The position numbers were made by a program, and so were the translations under genes. Positions 16,103-24,944 of a DNA stretch of 64,000 nt are shown here, piece after piece. The notes beneath the pieces were generated by a model that had not been told where the DNA came from, searched no databases, and saw only the letters and a list, made by a program, of their open reading frames with translations. This stretch comes from Loktanella sp. DSM 29012 (GTDB taxonomy: Bacteria; Pseudomonadota; Alphaproteobacteria; Rhodobacterales; Rhodobacteraceae), in assembly GCF_900110705.1 (NCBI RefSeq), contig NZ_FOEJ01000005.1, positions 62,001 to 126,000 of the forward strand, given 5' to 3'. Numbering within the stretch: the stretch's first letter is position 1; every line of letters starts with the position of its first letter.

Positions 16103-17479
16103 ATGTCCACGATCACCACCACCAACCCCGCAACCGGCGAGACGATCAAGACCTACCCGCTGATGTCCGAACAAGAGGCCACCGCCAAGATTGAGGCGGC
16201 CCATGCTGCGTTTCTGGATTGGCGCAGCCTCTCCCACGCAGAACGCGCACCCTATCTGACCGCCATCGCGCAGGAACTGCGCGACAACGCGGACGAGCTG
16301 GCCGCCCTGATGACCCGCGAAACCGGCAAACTGCTCAAGGACGGGCACCGCGAAGTAGAAATCTGCGCCGCGATCTTTGACTACACAGCCGAACATGGCC
16401 CGGATCTGTTGGCCGACGAGGAACGCACCCACGGCACCAACGGCGCGCGCGGCGTCGTTACCTATCAGCCCGTCGGCGTGATCTATTCGATCCAGCCCTG
16501 GAACTTCCCGCTGTACCAGCCCGTGCGCGTGCTGGCGGCCAACCTGATGACAGGCAATGCCTGCGTCCTGAAACATGCCGAAATCTGCACCGGGTCAGGT
16601 TTGCGCCTGCGCGAATTGTGCATCGCCGCCGGCCTGCCCGAGGATCTGTTTCAGGTCATCGTAATCGATCACGACACCAGCGATACGCTGATTGAGAACT
16701 CGCTTGTGCGCGGTGTCACGCTGACAGGCAGTGACGGTGCAGGTCGCCACGTCGGTGCCGTTGCGGCCAAGGCGCTGAAGAAAACGGTGCTGGAGCTGGG
16801 ATCGAACGACGCCTACCTCGTGCTCGAGGATGCGGATATCGAGACGGCGGTCAAATACTCTGTCATGGGACGTCTGTATAACAACGGCGAAACCTGTGTC
16901 GCGGCCAAGCGGTTTGTCGTGACCGATGCGGTCTATGACGCATTCGTGCAGGCCTATGTCGCCCAGATGGAGGGGATCACGATGGGTGATCCGACCGATG
17001 ACGACAGCCAACTGGGACCGCTGTCCAGTCAGGAACAGTTCGACACGGTCAAGACCCAGGTCGACGAGAGTGTCGCCAAAGGGGCCAAGGTCCTCTGCGG
17101 CGGCAACCCGCCCGACAGCAAGGGGGCCTATTATCCCGCGACGGTGCTGGCCGATGTATCGCCCGGCATGCCCGCCTATGACGACGAAATCTTTGGCCCG
17201 GTCGCCGCGATCATCCGTGCCAAGGATGACGCGGATGCGATGCGGATCGCCAACGACAGCCGTTACGGGCTGGGCGGCGGTATCTTTAGCCGCGACGAAG
17301 ACCGCGCGCTGAAACTGGCACGCGACCATTTTGATACGGGCATGGTCCGGATCAATTCCTTCGGTGCCGCTGATCCCAACATGCCCTTTGGCGGGGTCAA
17401 GGATTCCGGCTACGGGCGCGAACATGGCGGATTCGGGATGAAAGAGTTCGTCAACGTCAAGGCGATCTTCTTGCCATGA
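16103..17479 (+). CDS. NAD(P)-dependent aldehyde (succinate-semialdehyde-type) dehydrogenase
   Basis: Oxidises an aldehyde to its acid with NAD(P). The 458-residue protein has the ALDH fold with PWNFPLYQPVR, LTGSDGAGRHVG, catalytic Glu in LELGSNDAYLV, and nucleophilic Cys in NNGETCVAAKRF. Closest in layout to succinate-semialdehyde dehydrogenase-like enzymes of about 455 residues. The ATG at 16103 follows AAGGAGACATC, and the stop overlaps the next start as ATGA. It lies 67 bases after doxX on the same strand, so it may be part of the stress regulon or a separate unit. The natural aldehyde is not known. Confidence 0.88.
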   Translation: MSTITTTNPATGETIKTYPLMSEQEATAKIEAAHAAFLDWRSLSHAERAPYLTAIAQELRDNADELAALMTRETGKLLKDGHREVEICAAIFDYTAEHGPDLLADEERTHGTNGARGVVTYQPVGVIYSIQPWNFPLYQPVRVLAANLMTGNACVLKHAEICTGSGLRLRELCIAAGLPEDLFQVIVIDHDTSDTLIENSLVRGVTLTGSDGAGRHVGAVAAKALKKTVLELGSNDAYLVLEDADIETAVKYSVMGRLYNNGETCVAAKRFVVTDAVYDAFVQAYVAQMEGITMGDPTDDDSQLGPLSSQEQFDTVKTQVDESVAKGAKVLCGGNPPDSKGAYYPATVLADVSPGMPAYDDEIFGPVAAIIRAKDDADAMRIANDSRYGLGGGIFSRDEDRALKLARDHFDTGMVRINSFGAADPNMPFGGVKDSGYGREHGGFGMKEFVNVKAIFLP

Positions 17480-18090
17480 TCACGCTGCACGCCCTGCAAT
17501 ATTCGCGTGCGCTGCGCGTATTATGGTTGCTGGCCGATCTGGGCCAGCCGTGCAACCGGGTCGACTATGACCGGACGGCGGATTTTCATGCGCCAGACAG
17601 TCTGTCCAGGGTTCACCCCCTGGGCAAGTCACCGGTGATCGAGGACGGTGGCGAGGTCATCGCGGAATCTGCGACGATCCTGCGCTATCTCGCCGCCAAA
17701 TTCGACGACACCACACACAGCCCGCCGCCCGGCAGCGCTGCCTATTGGCGCCAGGAGGCACTGCTCGACTATGTGGAATCCTCTTTTGCAGAGGTTGCAG
17801 CGGGCGGGATCATGCCTGCATTCCGTGGCGACCCCGTGCCGCAGGACGCCAGCGACGCCATCGACCGTCATCTTGCCTATCTCGCGCAGGCATTGGGTGA
17901 CGGGCCATTGCTGTTCGGTGACCGTGCGATGCTGGCCGATATCCAGTTTTCCTACATCATCGCCATGCTGGACCGGGTCGGCCTGCTGAAAAACCATCCC
18001 CGGATCGCGGCCTATTGGGACGTATTGCAACAACAACCAGGCTACATCGCAGCCGTCGACGCGGCAGGGCCCATGGCCCCGCCCGCATAA
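17476..18090 (+). CDS. Glutathione S-transferase family protein
   Basis: Cytosolic 204-residue protein with an N-terminal thioredoxin-like domain (SRALRVLWLLADLG, HPLGKSPVIEDGG, ESATILRYLAAKF) and a C-terminal helical domain. The G-site ESA motif is intact. It probably conjugates glutathione to electrophiles or has peroxidase activity. Its ATG overlaps the stop of the aldehyde dehydrogenase, so both are co-translated, which suggests a detoxification module. No metal or RiPP link can be seen directly. Confidence 0.9.
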   Translation: MITLHALQYSRALRVLWLLADLGQPCNRVDYDRTADFHAPDSLSRVHPLGKSPVIEDGGEVIAESATILRYLAAKFDDTTHSPPPGSAAYWRQEALLDYVESSFAEVAAGGIMPAFRGDPVPQDASDAIDRHLAYLAQALGDGPLLFGDRAMLADIQFSYIIAMLDRVGLLKNHPRIAAYWDVLQQQPGYIAAVDAAGPMAPPA

Positions 18091-18112
18091 CCCAGACCTA
18101 AGGATCACATCC

Positions 18113-18715
18113 ATGCCATTGAACATTCTCATCGCCGGCGCGACCGGCAAAACCGGCCTGATACTGACGCAAGACCTGTTGGATCAGGGCCACAACGTGA
18201 CCGCGCTGGTGCGCGAAAGTTCCGACACTTCGTCCCTGCCGCAGGGCGCATCGTTGCGCCACGGCGACCTGACCGACCTGCAACCCGGTGTGTGCGACGG
18301 TGCGGATGTCGTCGTCTTTGCAGCCGGATCGGGTGGTGCCACGGGACCGGACATGACCGACAAGGTCGACCGCGACGGCGCAATGCGCCTGATTGATCTC
18401 GCCAAGGCGGCGAATGTCGACCGCTTTGTCATGCTCAGTTCCATCGGTGCGGACCAATCCGACCCGTCAGGCGATCTGGCGCATTACCTCAAGGCCAAGC
18501 ACGACGCTGATGAACATCTCAAGGCATCGGGGCTGACATACGCCATTCTGCGGCCGGTCGCGCTGACCGATGACGGACGCAGCGATGACGTGATCCTGGG
18601 CGATGACGTCGATCCGCGCGCGCAGGCCAGCCGCGCCGATGTGGCGGCAGTCCTCGCGCAGGCCGCAACCACCGCGACCCACGACGGTCAGACCCTGAAC
18701 ATGCAATCCGCCTGA
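18113..18715 (+). CDS. NAD(P)-binding atypical SDR (NmrA/YwnB-like)
   Basis: A 200-residue Rossmann protein with the N-terminal motif IAGATGKTG (residues about 6-14), then ALVRESSD and FVMLSSIGADQ. It belongs to the short atypical SDR group related to NmrA and biliverdin reductase B-like proteins that bind NAD(P)H without a classical YxxxK site. It follows the GST by 22 bases with AAGGATCAC upstream. The function is unknown; a redox-sensing or reductase role in the same detoxification block is inference. Confidence 0.85.
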   Translation: MPLNILIAGATGKTGLILTQDLLDQGHNVTALVRESSDTSSLPQGASLRHGDLTDLQPGVCDGADVVVFAAGSGGATGPDMTDKVDRDGAMRLIDLAKAANVDRFVMLSSIGADQSDPSGDLAHYLKAKHDADEHLKASGLTYAILRPVALTDDGRSDDVILGDDVDPRAQASRADVAAVLAQAATTATHDGQTLNMQSA

Positions 18716-18730
18716 CGGGGCCAGCCCCAG

Positions 18731-18757
18731 CCCCCGCCGCGTTGGTCGCGGTGGGGG
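18731..18757. terminator. Convergent-gene hairpin terminator
   Basis: An 11-base stem CCCCCGCCGCG / CGCGGTGGGGG (one G-T pair) encloses the loop TTGGT. It sits in the 78-base gap between two convergent genes (stops at 18715 and 18794). There is no long T run, so it may work as a simple bidirectional hairpin. Confidence 0.65.
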
Positions 18758-18793
18758 TGCCGGGACACCCTGCCCCGGCCCATCGTGACCTGC

Positions 18794-19258
18794 CTATAGC
18801 CCCAGTTCGGACAGGCCGCCGTGATCCGGCGGTCTTGGTCCCTGAGGCCAATGAAATAGCCGATCCGCCTGCGTGATCGCCACTTCATTGATGGATGCGT
18901 GGCGGGCCGACATGTAGCCGCCCAAGTCAAACTCCCAGTTTTCATTGCCATGCGCCCGGAACCATTGCCCGTCCGCATCGTGATATTCGTAGCAAAAACG
19001 CACGGCGATCCTGTTGTCGCCGTGCGCCCAGATTTCCTTGATCAGCCGGTATTCTGTTTCGACCGACCATTTCCGCACCAGAAAGTCGCGCACCGCGTCA
19101 CGGCCCTGCAGAAATTCGGACCGGTTGCGCCATGTCGTATCCGGCGTATAGGCCAGTGCCACTCTTTCCGGATCGCGGGTATTCCACGCGTCCTCGGCCA
19201 TGCGCACCTTTTGGATCGCGTCAGCCCGGGAAAAGGGTGGCACCGGCATGCGGGTCAT
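18794..19258 (-). CDS. DUF1348 (NTF2-like) protein
   Basis: A 154-residue soluble protein of the SnoaL/NTF2-like superfamily. Diagnostic stretches are [39 protein letters not shown] and [24 protein letters not shown], which match DUF1348. Its start at 19258 is seven bases past the cyanase stop, so it is the last gene of the cyanate operon. The biochemical role of DUF1348 is unknown to me; NTF2-like folds often bind small molecules or act as isomerases. Confidence 0.85.
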   Translation of the reverse strand: MTRMPVPPFSRADAIQKVRMAEDAWNTRDPERVALAYTPDTTWRNRSEFLQGRDAVRDFLVRKWSVETEYRLIKEIWAHGDNRIAVRFCYEYHDADGQWFRAHGNENWEFDLGGYMSARHASINEVAITQADRLFHWPQGPRPPDHGGLSELGL

Positions 19259-19265
19259 CGTCGCA

Positions 19266-19733
19266 TTACCAGGCGTTATAGCCGAGGTATTTGCCCGACA
19301 TCTCGACCTTGACCCGGTCCCCCTTCGGGTTTTCGACGCGCGTCACGGTCATGTCGAAATCGATTGCCGACATGATCCCGTCGCCGAATTTTTCCTGGAT
19401 CAACGCCTTGAGCGTGGGGCCGTAGACGCCCACGATTTCATAGAAACGATAGATGCAGGGATCGGTCGGCACGGCCTGTTCCCAGATTTTCGTGGGGCTT
19501 TCGGCCAGAACGCTTTCTGCCTCTTGCGGCAGGCCCATGACGCTGACCATCAGCTTGGCCTTTTCCGGCGGAAAGGCGTTCATCCCCATCGCGGCCGAAT
19601 GGGTCCAGACTGGTGACATGCCGATTTTTTCGGCGATCCCTTCCCAGGTCATGCCGGCCTGTTTCTTGGCCGACAGGATCATGGCTGTGACGTCTTCCTT
19701 GGTCATCATCTCGGTCATTTGGAGGTCTTTCAT
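19266..19733 (-). CDS. cynS: Cyanate hydratase (cyanase)
   Basis: Converts cyanate and bicarbonate to ammonia and carbon dioxide via carbamate; a cytosolic decamer in known cases. The 155-residue product has an N-terminal helix-turn-helix-like domain and the C-terminal catalytic domain [24 protein letters not shown]. With the start at 19733 the active-site residues fall at Arg96, Glu99 and Ser122, identical in numbering to E. coli CynS. An AGGAG precedes this ATG. It follows the ABC transporter genes by 18 bases, which points to cyanate as a transported substrate. Confidence 0.96.
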   Translation of the reverse strand: MKDLQMTEMMTKEDVTAMILSAKKQAGMTWEGIAEKIGMSPVWTHSAAMGMNAFPPEKAKLMVSVMGLPQEAESVLAESPTKIWEQAVPTDPCIYRFYEIVGVYGPTLKALIQEKFGDGIMSAIDFDMTVTRVENPKGDRVKVEMSGKYLGYNAW

Positions 19734-19751
19734 GCTTTTGCTCCTGTGGTG

Positions 19752-20657
19752 TTAGCTGTTGACCGCCTTGAGGGCGGGCCGCGTGTCGGCGGGATCGTCG
19801 TTGGTCTGGGTAGTGTCGATCCGGACGGTTTCGGGCGCGTTGGGCTGTCCGGGTGTGGCAGGCTGGCCCGCCAGTTCCTTGGACCGTTTGCCCAGAAACT
19901 GCACCAGATGGTTGCGGATCGCGTAATAGTTCGGATGTTCGACGATTTCGGTCCGACTGCGCGGGCGCGGGATCGTGATTTCGACGCTTTCCGCAACGCG
20001 GGCATGGGGTCCGTTCGTCATCAACAGAATACGGTCGGCCAACAGGATCGCCTCGTCGATATCATGGGTGATCATGAAAACGGTCTGCTCCATCTGGCCC
20101 CAGATCTTGAGCAGCTCGTCCTGGATCGTCCCGCGTGTCAGCGCATCCAGCGCGCCAAAAGGTTCGTCCAGCAACAACAGCTTGGGGTGATTGGCAAAGG
20201 CCCGTGCGATGGACACCCGTTGACGCATCCCGCCCGACAGCTGACTGGGTTTGCGGTGGATCACATCGCCTTCCAGACCGACCATCGCCAGAAACTTTGT
20301 CGCGTGTTCGTCGATCTGCGCCTTGGTCCATTCCGGATGGCGCGCCCTGACGCCAAAGGTGACGTTTTTCAGCGTCGTCAACCACGGCAGCAGCGAATAG
20401 TTCTGAAAGACGACACCCCGGTCCAGACTGGGTCCCTTGACCTCTTGGCCGTCCATGATGACGCTGCCGCTGGTCGGGTCTGCCAGTCCCGCCAGAATGT
20501 TCATGATCGTGGATTTGCCACAGCCCGAATGGCCGAGGATCACCACGAACTCGCCTTTTTCGACACCAAAGGTGGCGTTTTCGAAAACAGTCAGCTGCCC
20601 TCCCGATCCGTCGGGAAATCGTTGGGTCAGCTGTTCGATGCTCAGATACGGCTTCAT
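19752..20657 (-). CDS. cynD: Nitrate/cyanate ABC transporter ATP-binding protein
   Basis: ATPase of the NrtD/CynD/TauB family, 301 residues. It has Walker A GHSGCGKST (near 45), LSGGMRQRVSIARA, Walker B LLLLDEPFGALDALTR and the H-loop MITHDIDEA. The ATG at 20657 follows AAGGAAAT and matches the family N-terminus (MKPYLSIEQLTQRF). A C-terminal extension of about 30 residues is rich in Pro and Thr. It lies between the permease and cyanase genes, so cyanate uptake is the natural inference; nitrate or bicarbonate would be alternatives if seen alone. Confidence 0.9.
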   Translation of the reverse strand: MKPYLSIEQLTQRFPDGSGGQLTVFENATFGVEKGEFVVILGHSGCGKSTIMNILAGLADPTSGSVIMDGQEVKGPSLDRGVVFQNYSLLPWLTTLKNVTFGVRARHPEWTKAQIDEHATKFLAMVGLEGDVIHRKPSQLSGGMRQRVSIARAFANHPKLLLLDEPFGALDALTRGTIQDELLKIWGQMEQTVFMITHDIDEAILLADRILLMTNGPHARVAESVEITIPRPRSRTEIVEHPNYYAIRNHLVQFLGKRSKELAGQPATPGQPNAPETVRIDTTQTNDDPADTRPALKAVNS

Positions 20658-20668
20658 TGGGATTTCCT

Positions 20669-21502
20669 TTATTCGGCGTAGGTGACACGGCGTTGCAGCA
20701 GGCCGAACATGGCATCCAGCAACATGCCCACGACACCGATCATGAGGATGGAAAACACGACCGAGGTCAGGTCGAGGTTGTTCCATTCGTTCCAGACGTA
20801 GTAGCCAATCCCGGTGCCACCCACGAGCATCTCGGCTGCGACGATGACCAGCCAGGCGATACCGATCGAGATCCGCATACCGGTGACGATGGTGGGTGCG
20901 GCCGCAGGCAGGATGACGCTGAACGCCGTCCTGATCGGACCCAGTTCATGCGTGCGGGCCACGTTGATCCAGTCTTCGCGCACCGCCGCCACGCCAAAGG
21001 CGGTGTTGATCAACATGGGCCAGATCGAGCAGATAAAGATCACAAAAATGGCCGATGCTTCGCTGTCACCGATGATGAACAGCGCAAGCGGCATCCATGC
21101 CAGTGGCGAAATCGGCCGCAACACCTGAATGAACGGATTGAATGCCTTGTAGGCGACCTGGCTCATCCCGATCAGGAATCCAAAGGGAATGGCGATGAGT
21201 GCGGCAAGGAAATATCCCGTCAGAACGCGGTAGATCGAGTAGCCGATCTGGATGCCGATCCCCTTGTCGTTGGGGCCTGCGTCATAGAACGGATCGCTCA
21301 GTTGTTCCCAGGCCTTGGCGATCACCTGGCTGGGCGGCGGCACACCGGCCTTGGGCGCGCCGCCTCCGGTCAGCAATTCGTATTCGGTCAGTTCGCCCGC
21401 CGCCTGCTGGGCCGGGATGGCGGCCTCCCAGATCAGGAGGCCGACGACAAGCATGATGACCGACAGCAGGGCAGCGCGTAGGTTGAGGGACAGTTGATAC
21501 AT
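20669..21502 (-). CDS. cynB: Nitrate/cyanate ABC transporter permease
   Basis: Inner-membrane permease of 277 residues with about six hydrophobic segments and the NrtB/TauC-type coupling loop VARTHELGPIRTAFSVILPAAAPTIVTGMRISIGIAW. It starts three bases after the binding-protein stop and ends 11 bases before the ATPase start, so the transporter genes form one operon. With the binding protein and ATPase it would import cyanate, the substrate of the cyanase encoded downstream. Confidence 0.9.
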   Translation of the reverse strand: MYQLSLNLRAALLSVIMLVVGLLIWEAAIPAQQAAGELTEYELLTGGGAPKAGVPPPSQVIAKAWEQLSDPFYDAGPNDKGIGIQIGYSIYRVLTGYFLAALIAIPFGFLIGMSQVAYKAFNPFIQVLRPISPLAWMPLALFIIGDSEASAIFVIFICSIWPMLINTAFGVAAVREDWINVARTHELGPIRTAFSVILPAAAPTIVTGMRISIGIAWLVIVAAEMLVGGTGIGYYVWNEWNNLDLTSVVFSILMIGVVGMLLDAMFGLLQRRVTYAE

Positions 21503-21505
21503 CCC

Positions 21506-22888
21506 TTAGCCCTTCTTGATGGCGAAGCTGTCGACATAGGCCTCGGGTGTGGCCGGATCAAAGGTCTTGCCCATGATCATGTGCGATTTGTAGGTGACGT
21601 CAGGGGCGTCGTACCCGAGGTCTTCCATCACCTTCTTGCAATCGGCAGCGAGGTACACCTGCTCAGCAACGCCGCGGTAATCTACATCGCCTTCGATATA
21701 GCCCCAGCGTTTCATCTGGGTCAGGATCCAGACCCCCATCGAATGCCAGGGGAACGGGTCGAAATCGATGCGGTCCGGCACGCGCTGCACATTGCCCAGG
21801 CCGTCGGCGTAGGTTCCGGTCAGCACCTGCTCGATCACCGTGACCGGTTGATTGAGATAGTTGGTCGGCGCGATGGCGGCAGAGATTTCCTTGCGGTTTT
21901 CGGGGTTTGACGCGTATTGCGTCGCATCGATGATCGACTTGAGCAGGGCACCGTAGGTGTTGGGCAGTTCCGTTGCAAAGGACAGCGGTGCTGCAAAGGC
22001 GCAGCAGGGATGACCTTCCCAGATCTCCTTGGTCAGCAGGTGGATGAAACCGATGCCTTCGTAGACGGCCCGCTGATTGAACGGATCGGGCGACAGATAG
22101 CCGTCCAGATTGCCCGCACGCAGGTTGGCGACCATTTCGGGCGGCGGCACGACGCGGATCTGGATGTCCACATCCGGGTCCAGACCGAATTCCGCCACGT
22201 AGTAGCGCAGCAGGAAATTGTGCATGGAATATTCAAACGGCACGCCAAAGGTGAAACCTTTCCACTGGGTCGGATCACGCTTGTCCAGGTGTTCGTTCGA
22301 CAACACGATCGCCTGTCCGTTGATGTTTTCCACCGCAGGCATGATGTAGGGTTCTGCAACAGATCCCGCGCCCAGCGTCATCGCCAGCGGCATCGGCGTC
22401 AGCATGTGCGATGCGTCGTATTCGCCGTTCAGTGACTTGTCCCGCGCCACGGCCCAGCCTGCGGTCTTGATGACCTGCGCATTCAAGCCATAGCGTTCAT
22501 AAAATCCCAGTGGCTGCGCCATGATGATCGGGGTTGCGCAGGTGATCGGCACGAAACCGATGTTCAGATCGGTTTTTTCAGGCGGCCCGAGGTTGTCGAG
22601 GATCGCAGCCTTTGCTTCGTTCAGGGGAAAGACAGACGCCAGTGCCGCCGCCATTGTCGAGCCGCCCATCATCCCCATGAACGACCTGCGCCCGATGTCG
22701 CTTTGCCCGAAAACAGACCGGACGATCGCGCTTTCGACCGCGCGTTCCAGCATCCCCTCCGAGGTGGACAGGTCGATGCTGTCCGCGACCTCTGGTGCTG
22801 CGGCCTTGCAGGTGTGGCACCCGCATTCCGCAGCATGGCGAAGATCGGTTTTCGACGAAAATGGATTTCCCAGAGACTTGATAGACAT
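21506..22888 (-). CDS. cynA: NrtA/CmpA/CynA-type substrate-binding protein with Tat signal and N-terminal CxCxxC leader
   Basis: Periplasmic binding protein for cyanate (or nitrate/bicarbonate), 460 residues. It is unusual in that about 65 residues precede the twin-arginine signal (IGRRSFMGMMGG, Arg67-Arg68). That leader holds a cysteine cluster, ECGCHTC (Cys22, Cys24, Cys27). After the hydrophobic stretch the mature domain begins near KTDLNIGFVPITCATPIIMAQPLGFY, typical of NrtA/CmpA. The ATG at 22888 follows AGGAG; an upstream start at 23008 would reach into the operator region. First gene of the cyanate operon, divergent from the enhancer-binding-type regulator. Confidence 0.88.
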   Translation of the reverse strand: MSIKSLGNPFSSKTDLRHAAECGCHTCKAAAPEVADSIDLSTSEGMLERAVESAIVRSVFGQSDIGRRSFMGMMGGSTMAAALASVFPLNEAKAAILDNLGPPEKTDLNIGFVPITCATPIIMAQPLGFYERYGLNAQVIKTAGWAVARDKSLNGEYDASHMLTPMPLAMTLGAGSVAEPYIMPAVENINGQAIVLSNEHLDKRDPTQWKGFTFGVPFEYSMHNFLLRYYVAEFGLDPDVDIQIRVVPPPEMVANLRAGNLDGYLSPDPFNQRAVYEGIGFIHLLTKEIWEGHPCCAFAAPLSFATELPNTYGALLKSIIDATQYASNPENRKEISAAIAPTNYLNQPVTVIEQVLTGTYADGLGNVQRVPDRIDFDPFPWHSMGVWILTQMKRWGYIEGDVDYRGVAEQVYLAADCKKVMEDLGYDAPDVTYKSHMIMGKTFDPATPEAYVDSFAIKKG

Positions 22889-23020
22889 TATGCGCTCCTG
22901 CTGGTGATTTCCCTCATGGTGACAGCGGAAACAGACCAGTTGAAGCGACGCACAAAATTTAGGATCACTGATTTTTACGTTTACTCGCAATATGTTAACG
23001 AAATTCATCTGCGGGAATAC

Positions 23021-23036
23021 TTACGAGATTTCGTAA
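23021..23036. promoter_or_regulatory. Operator-like palindrome 1 in the cynA/regulator gap
   Basis: TTACGAGATTTCGTAA is a near-perfect 16-base palindrome (one mismatched pair). Its centre is 17 bases from that of a second palindrome. It lies in the AT-rich 199-base gap between divergent genes, so it is a good candidate binding site for the regulator encoded at 23088. Confidence 0.6.
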
Positions 23037-23038
23037 AT

Positions 23039-23052
23039 TACGAAATTTCGTA
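23039..23052. promoter_or_regulatory. Operator-like palindrome 2 in the cynA/regulator gap
   Basis: TACGAAATTTCGTA is a perfect 14-base palindrome sharing the core of palindrome 1, ending 35 bases before the regulator start codon. Tandem palindromes with this spacing suggest cooperative binding. Being this close to the start of the regulator gene, it may also serve autoregulation. Confidence 0.62.
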
Positions 23053-23087
23053 TTGCGTTTGATCGCGTTTGTCCCTCGCATGACCGG

Positions 23088-24944
23088 ATGCAGACCACAG
23101 ACAGCCTACACGATTCCCTGCTGGCCGGTGCCTTTGGCCCGACGCTTGTGATCGACCTCGCGCAGGACCGTATCCTAGCGGCAACCCCCGAAGCGGTCGC
23201 GCTGCTAGGTGACCCCGCGCTGGTGGGGACGCATTTTGCGCGTTTCATCGCGTCCGGTCTGGATACATTTGTCGTCTTTATCGCCGAGGTTCAGCACCGC
23301 CAGACGGCATGGACGCGCCGTGTGTCCTTGCAAAACGCGGGTGGTGATCCACTGCTGTGCGAGGTGACCGGGCGGGCCCTGCGCCACGACGGCAGGGACA
23401 TGCTGTTGTTGCATGCACTGGATCTGGGCGCGCTTGACCGACACGCAGCCGAGGTCGCCGCAGGAAATTTCTACCAGGGCGGCCTGATGGAATGGCAGCG
23501 CGCCCAAAGTTTCTTTGCGGATCTGGAACGTGAAAATCAGTTGATCCTGAATGCCGCAGGCGAAGGCATCTATGGCGTCAATGCCGATGGCAAGACGACA
23601 TTCGTGAACCGCGCGGCGCAGGAAATGCTGGGGTGGACCACCGATGACCTGCTGGGACACGATATCCATGCGAAAATCCACCATCACCACCTGAACGGTG
23701 ACCGCTATCCCTCTCATGAATGTCCGATCTACCAGTCGTTCCGGTTCGAAGAGGTCAACCGGATCGAGGACGAGGTGTTCTGGCGCAAGGACGGCAAGCC
23801 GATCCGCGTCGAATATGTCTCGACCCCGATCTATGACGGCCCGCAGCTGGTCGGGGCGGTCGTGATATTTCGCGACATCACGGAACGCTGGGAAAACGAA
23901 CGCAAACTGCGTGAAGCAATGGAACAGGTCGCGGCCCTGCGCGACCAGCTGGAAGAGGAAAACGCCTACCTGCAAGAGGCGATCAGCATCGAACGCGCAC
24001 ACCACGACATCATCGGGCGTTCGGATGCTATTCGGCGGATCATCACGCAAATCGAACTTGTGGCACCGACCGACACGACAGTGTTCATCCGTGGCGAAAG
24101 CGGCGTGGGCAAATCGCTGGTGGCCTCGGCCATTCACAAGGCCAGCCCGCGCAAACGGCGGCCCATGATCCATTTCAAGGCCGGGGCAATCACCCCCGAA
24201 AAAGTGGAAAGCGAATTGTTCGGCCAGATGCGCGGGGCATTTGAAGGCGCGCTCAAGGATCGCCCCGGCAAACTGGAACTGGCCCATGGCGGCACATTGT
24301 TCATCGAGGAAATCGCCGACATTCCCGTCGAACTGCAGGGGCATCTGCTGGATGCCTTGCAAAACCGGCAGGTTGTCCGTCTGGGCGATGATCGCACCCG
24401 CAGTCTGGACCTGCGCGTCATCGCATCGACCAACCGCGACGTGGACCGCGAGGTGCAGGCAGGCCGCCTGCGGCAGGACCTGCTTCTGCACCTTGGGGTT
24501 TTTCCCATCCTGTGCCCGCCGCTGCGGGATCGGCCAGAGGACATACCGATCCTGACGGCGCACCTGCTGCGGCTGGTCTGCAAAAGACTGGGCCGCAAGG
24601 TGCCGGTCGTCACCGAAGGCGCCATGCGCAAGCTCCAACACTATCACTGGCCCGGAAATGTCCGTGAACTGGCCAATGTGATCGAACGCGGTGCCATCGT
24701 GTCGCAGGCGGACAAGCTGCAAATCGAAATCCAGAGTCAGATCGCCCCCGGCGCCTTGCCGAAATCCACCCTGCTGACCGAGGCAGAAGTCGAACACCTG
24801 CGCCGGGCCAACATCATCGCCTGCATGAAAGAGGCCGGCGGCCGGGTGTCGGGCGCACAGGGTGCGGCGGCCTTGCTGGGGATCAAGCCAACGACACTGT
24901 ATTCACGGCTGAAAAAACTGGGCCTGAAAGAGGATGACTGGTAG
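23088..24944 (+). CDS. PAS-AAA-Fis transcriptional regulator with altered GAFTGA loop
   Basis: A 618-residue regulator shaped like a sigma-54 activator. Residues about 10-130 form a PAS-like domain, 150-265 a second PAS with NAAGEGIYGVNADGK, 266-300 a coiled linker, 305-530 an AAA domain and 570-618 a Fis-type helix-turn-helix. Walker A GESGVGKS is at 336-343. The loop that normally reads GAFTGA is GAFEGA (383-388), and Walker B reads TLFIEEI instead of the usual LDEI. These changes make sigma-54 activation doubtful. It is divergent from the cyanate operon and probably controls it. No -24/-12 promoter was seen before cynA. Confidence 0.88.
   Translation: MQTTDSLHDSLLAGAFGPTLVIDLAQDRILAATPEAVALLGDPALVGTHFARFIASGLDTFVVFIAEVQHRQTAWTRRVSLQNAGGDPLLCEVTGRALRHDGRDMLLLHALDLGALDRHAAEVAAGNFYQGGLMEWQRAQSFFADLERENQLILNAAGEGIYGVNADGKTTFVNRAAQEMLGWTTDDLLGHDIHAKIHHHHLNGDRYPSHECPIYQSFRFEEVNRIEDEVFWRKDGKPIRVEYVSTPIYDGPQLVGAVVIFRDITERWENERKLREAMEQVAALRDQLEEENAYLQEAISIERAHHDIIGRSDAIRRIITQIELVAPTDTTVFIRGESGVGKSLVASAIHKASPRKRRPMIHFKAGAITPEKVESELFGQMRGAFEGALKDRPGKLELAHGGTLFIEEIADIPVELQGHLLDALQNRQVVRLGDDRTRSLDLRVIASTNRDVDREVQAGRLRQDLLLHLGVFPILCPPLRDRPEDIPILTAHLLRLVCKRLGRKVPVVTEGAMRKLQHYHWPGNVRELANVIERGAIVSQADKLQIEIQSQIAPGALPKSTLLTEAEVEHLRRANIIACMKEAGGRVSGAQGAAALLGIKPTTLYSRLKKLGLKEDDW

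Noticed and set aside
22889-23087. Sigma-54 promoter (TGGC-N8-TTGC) before cynA
   Set aside because: I read both strands of the gap and found no acceptable -24/-12 pair.
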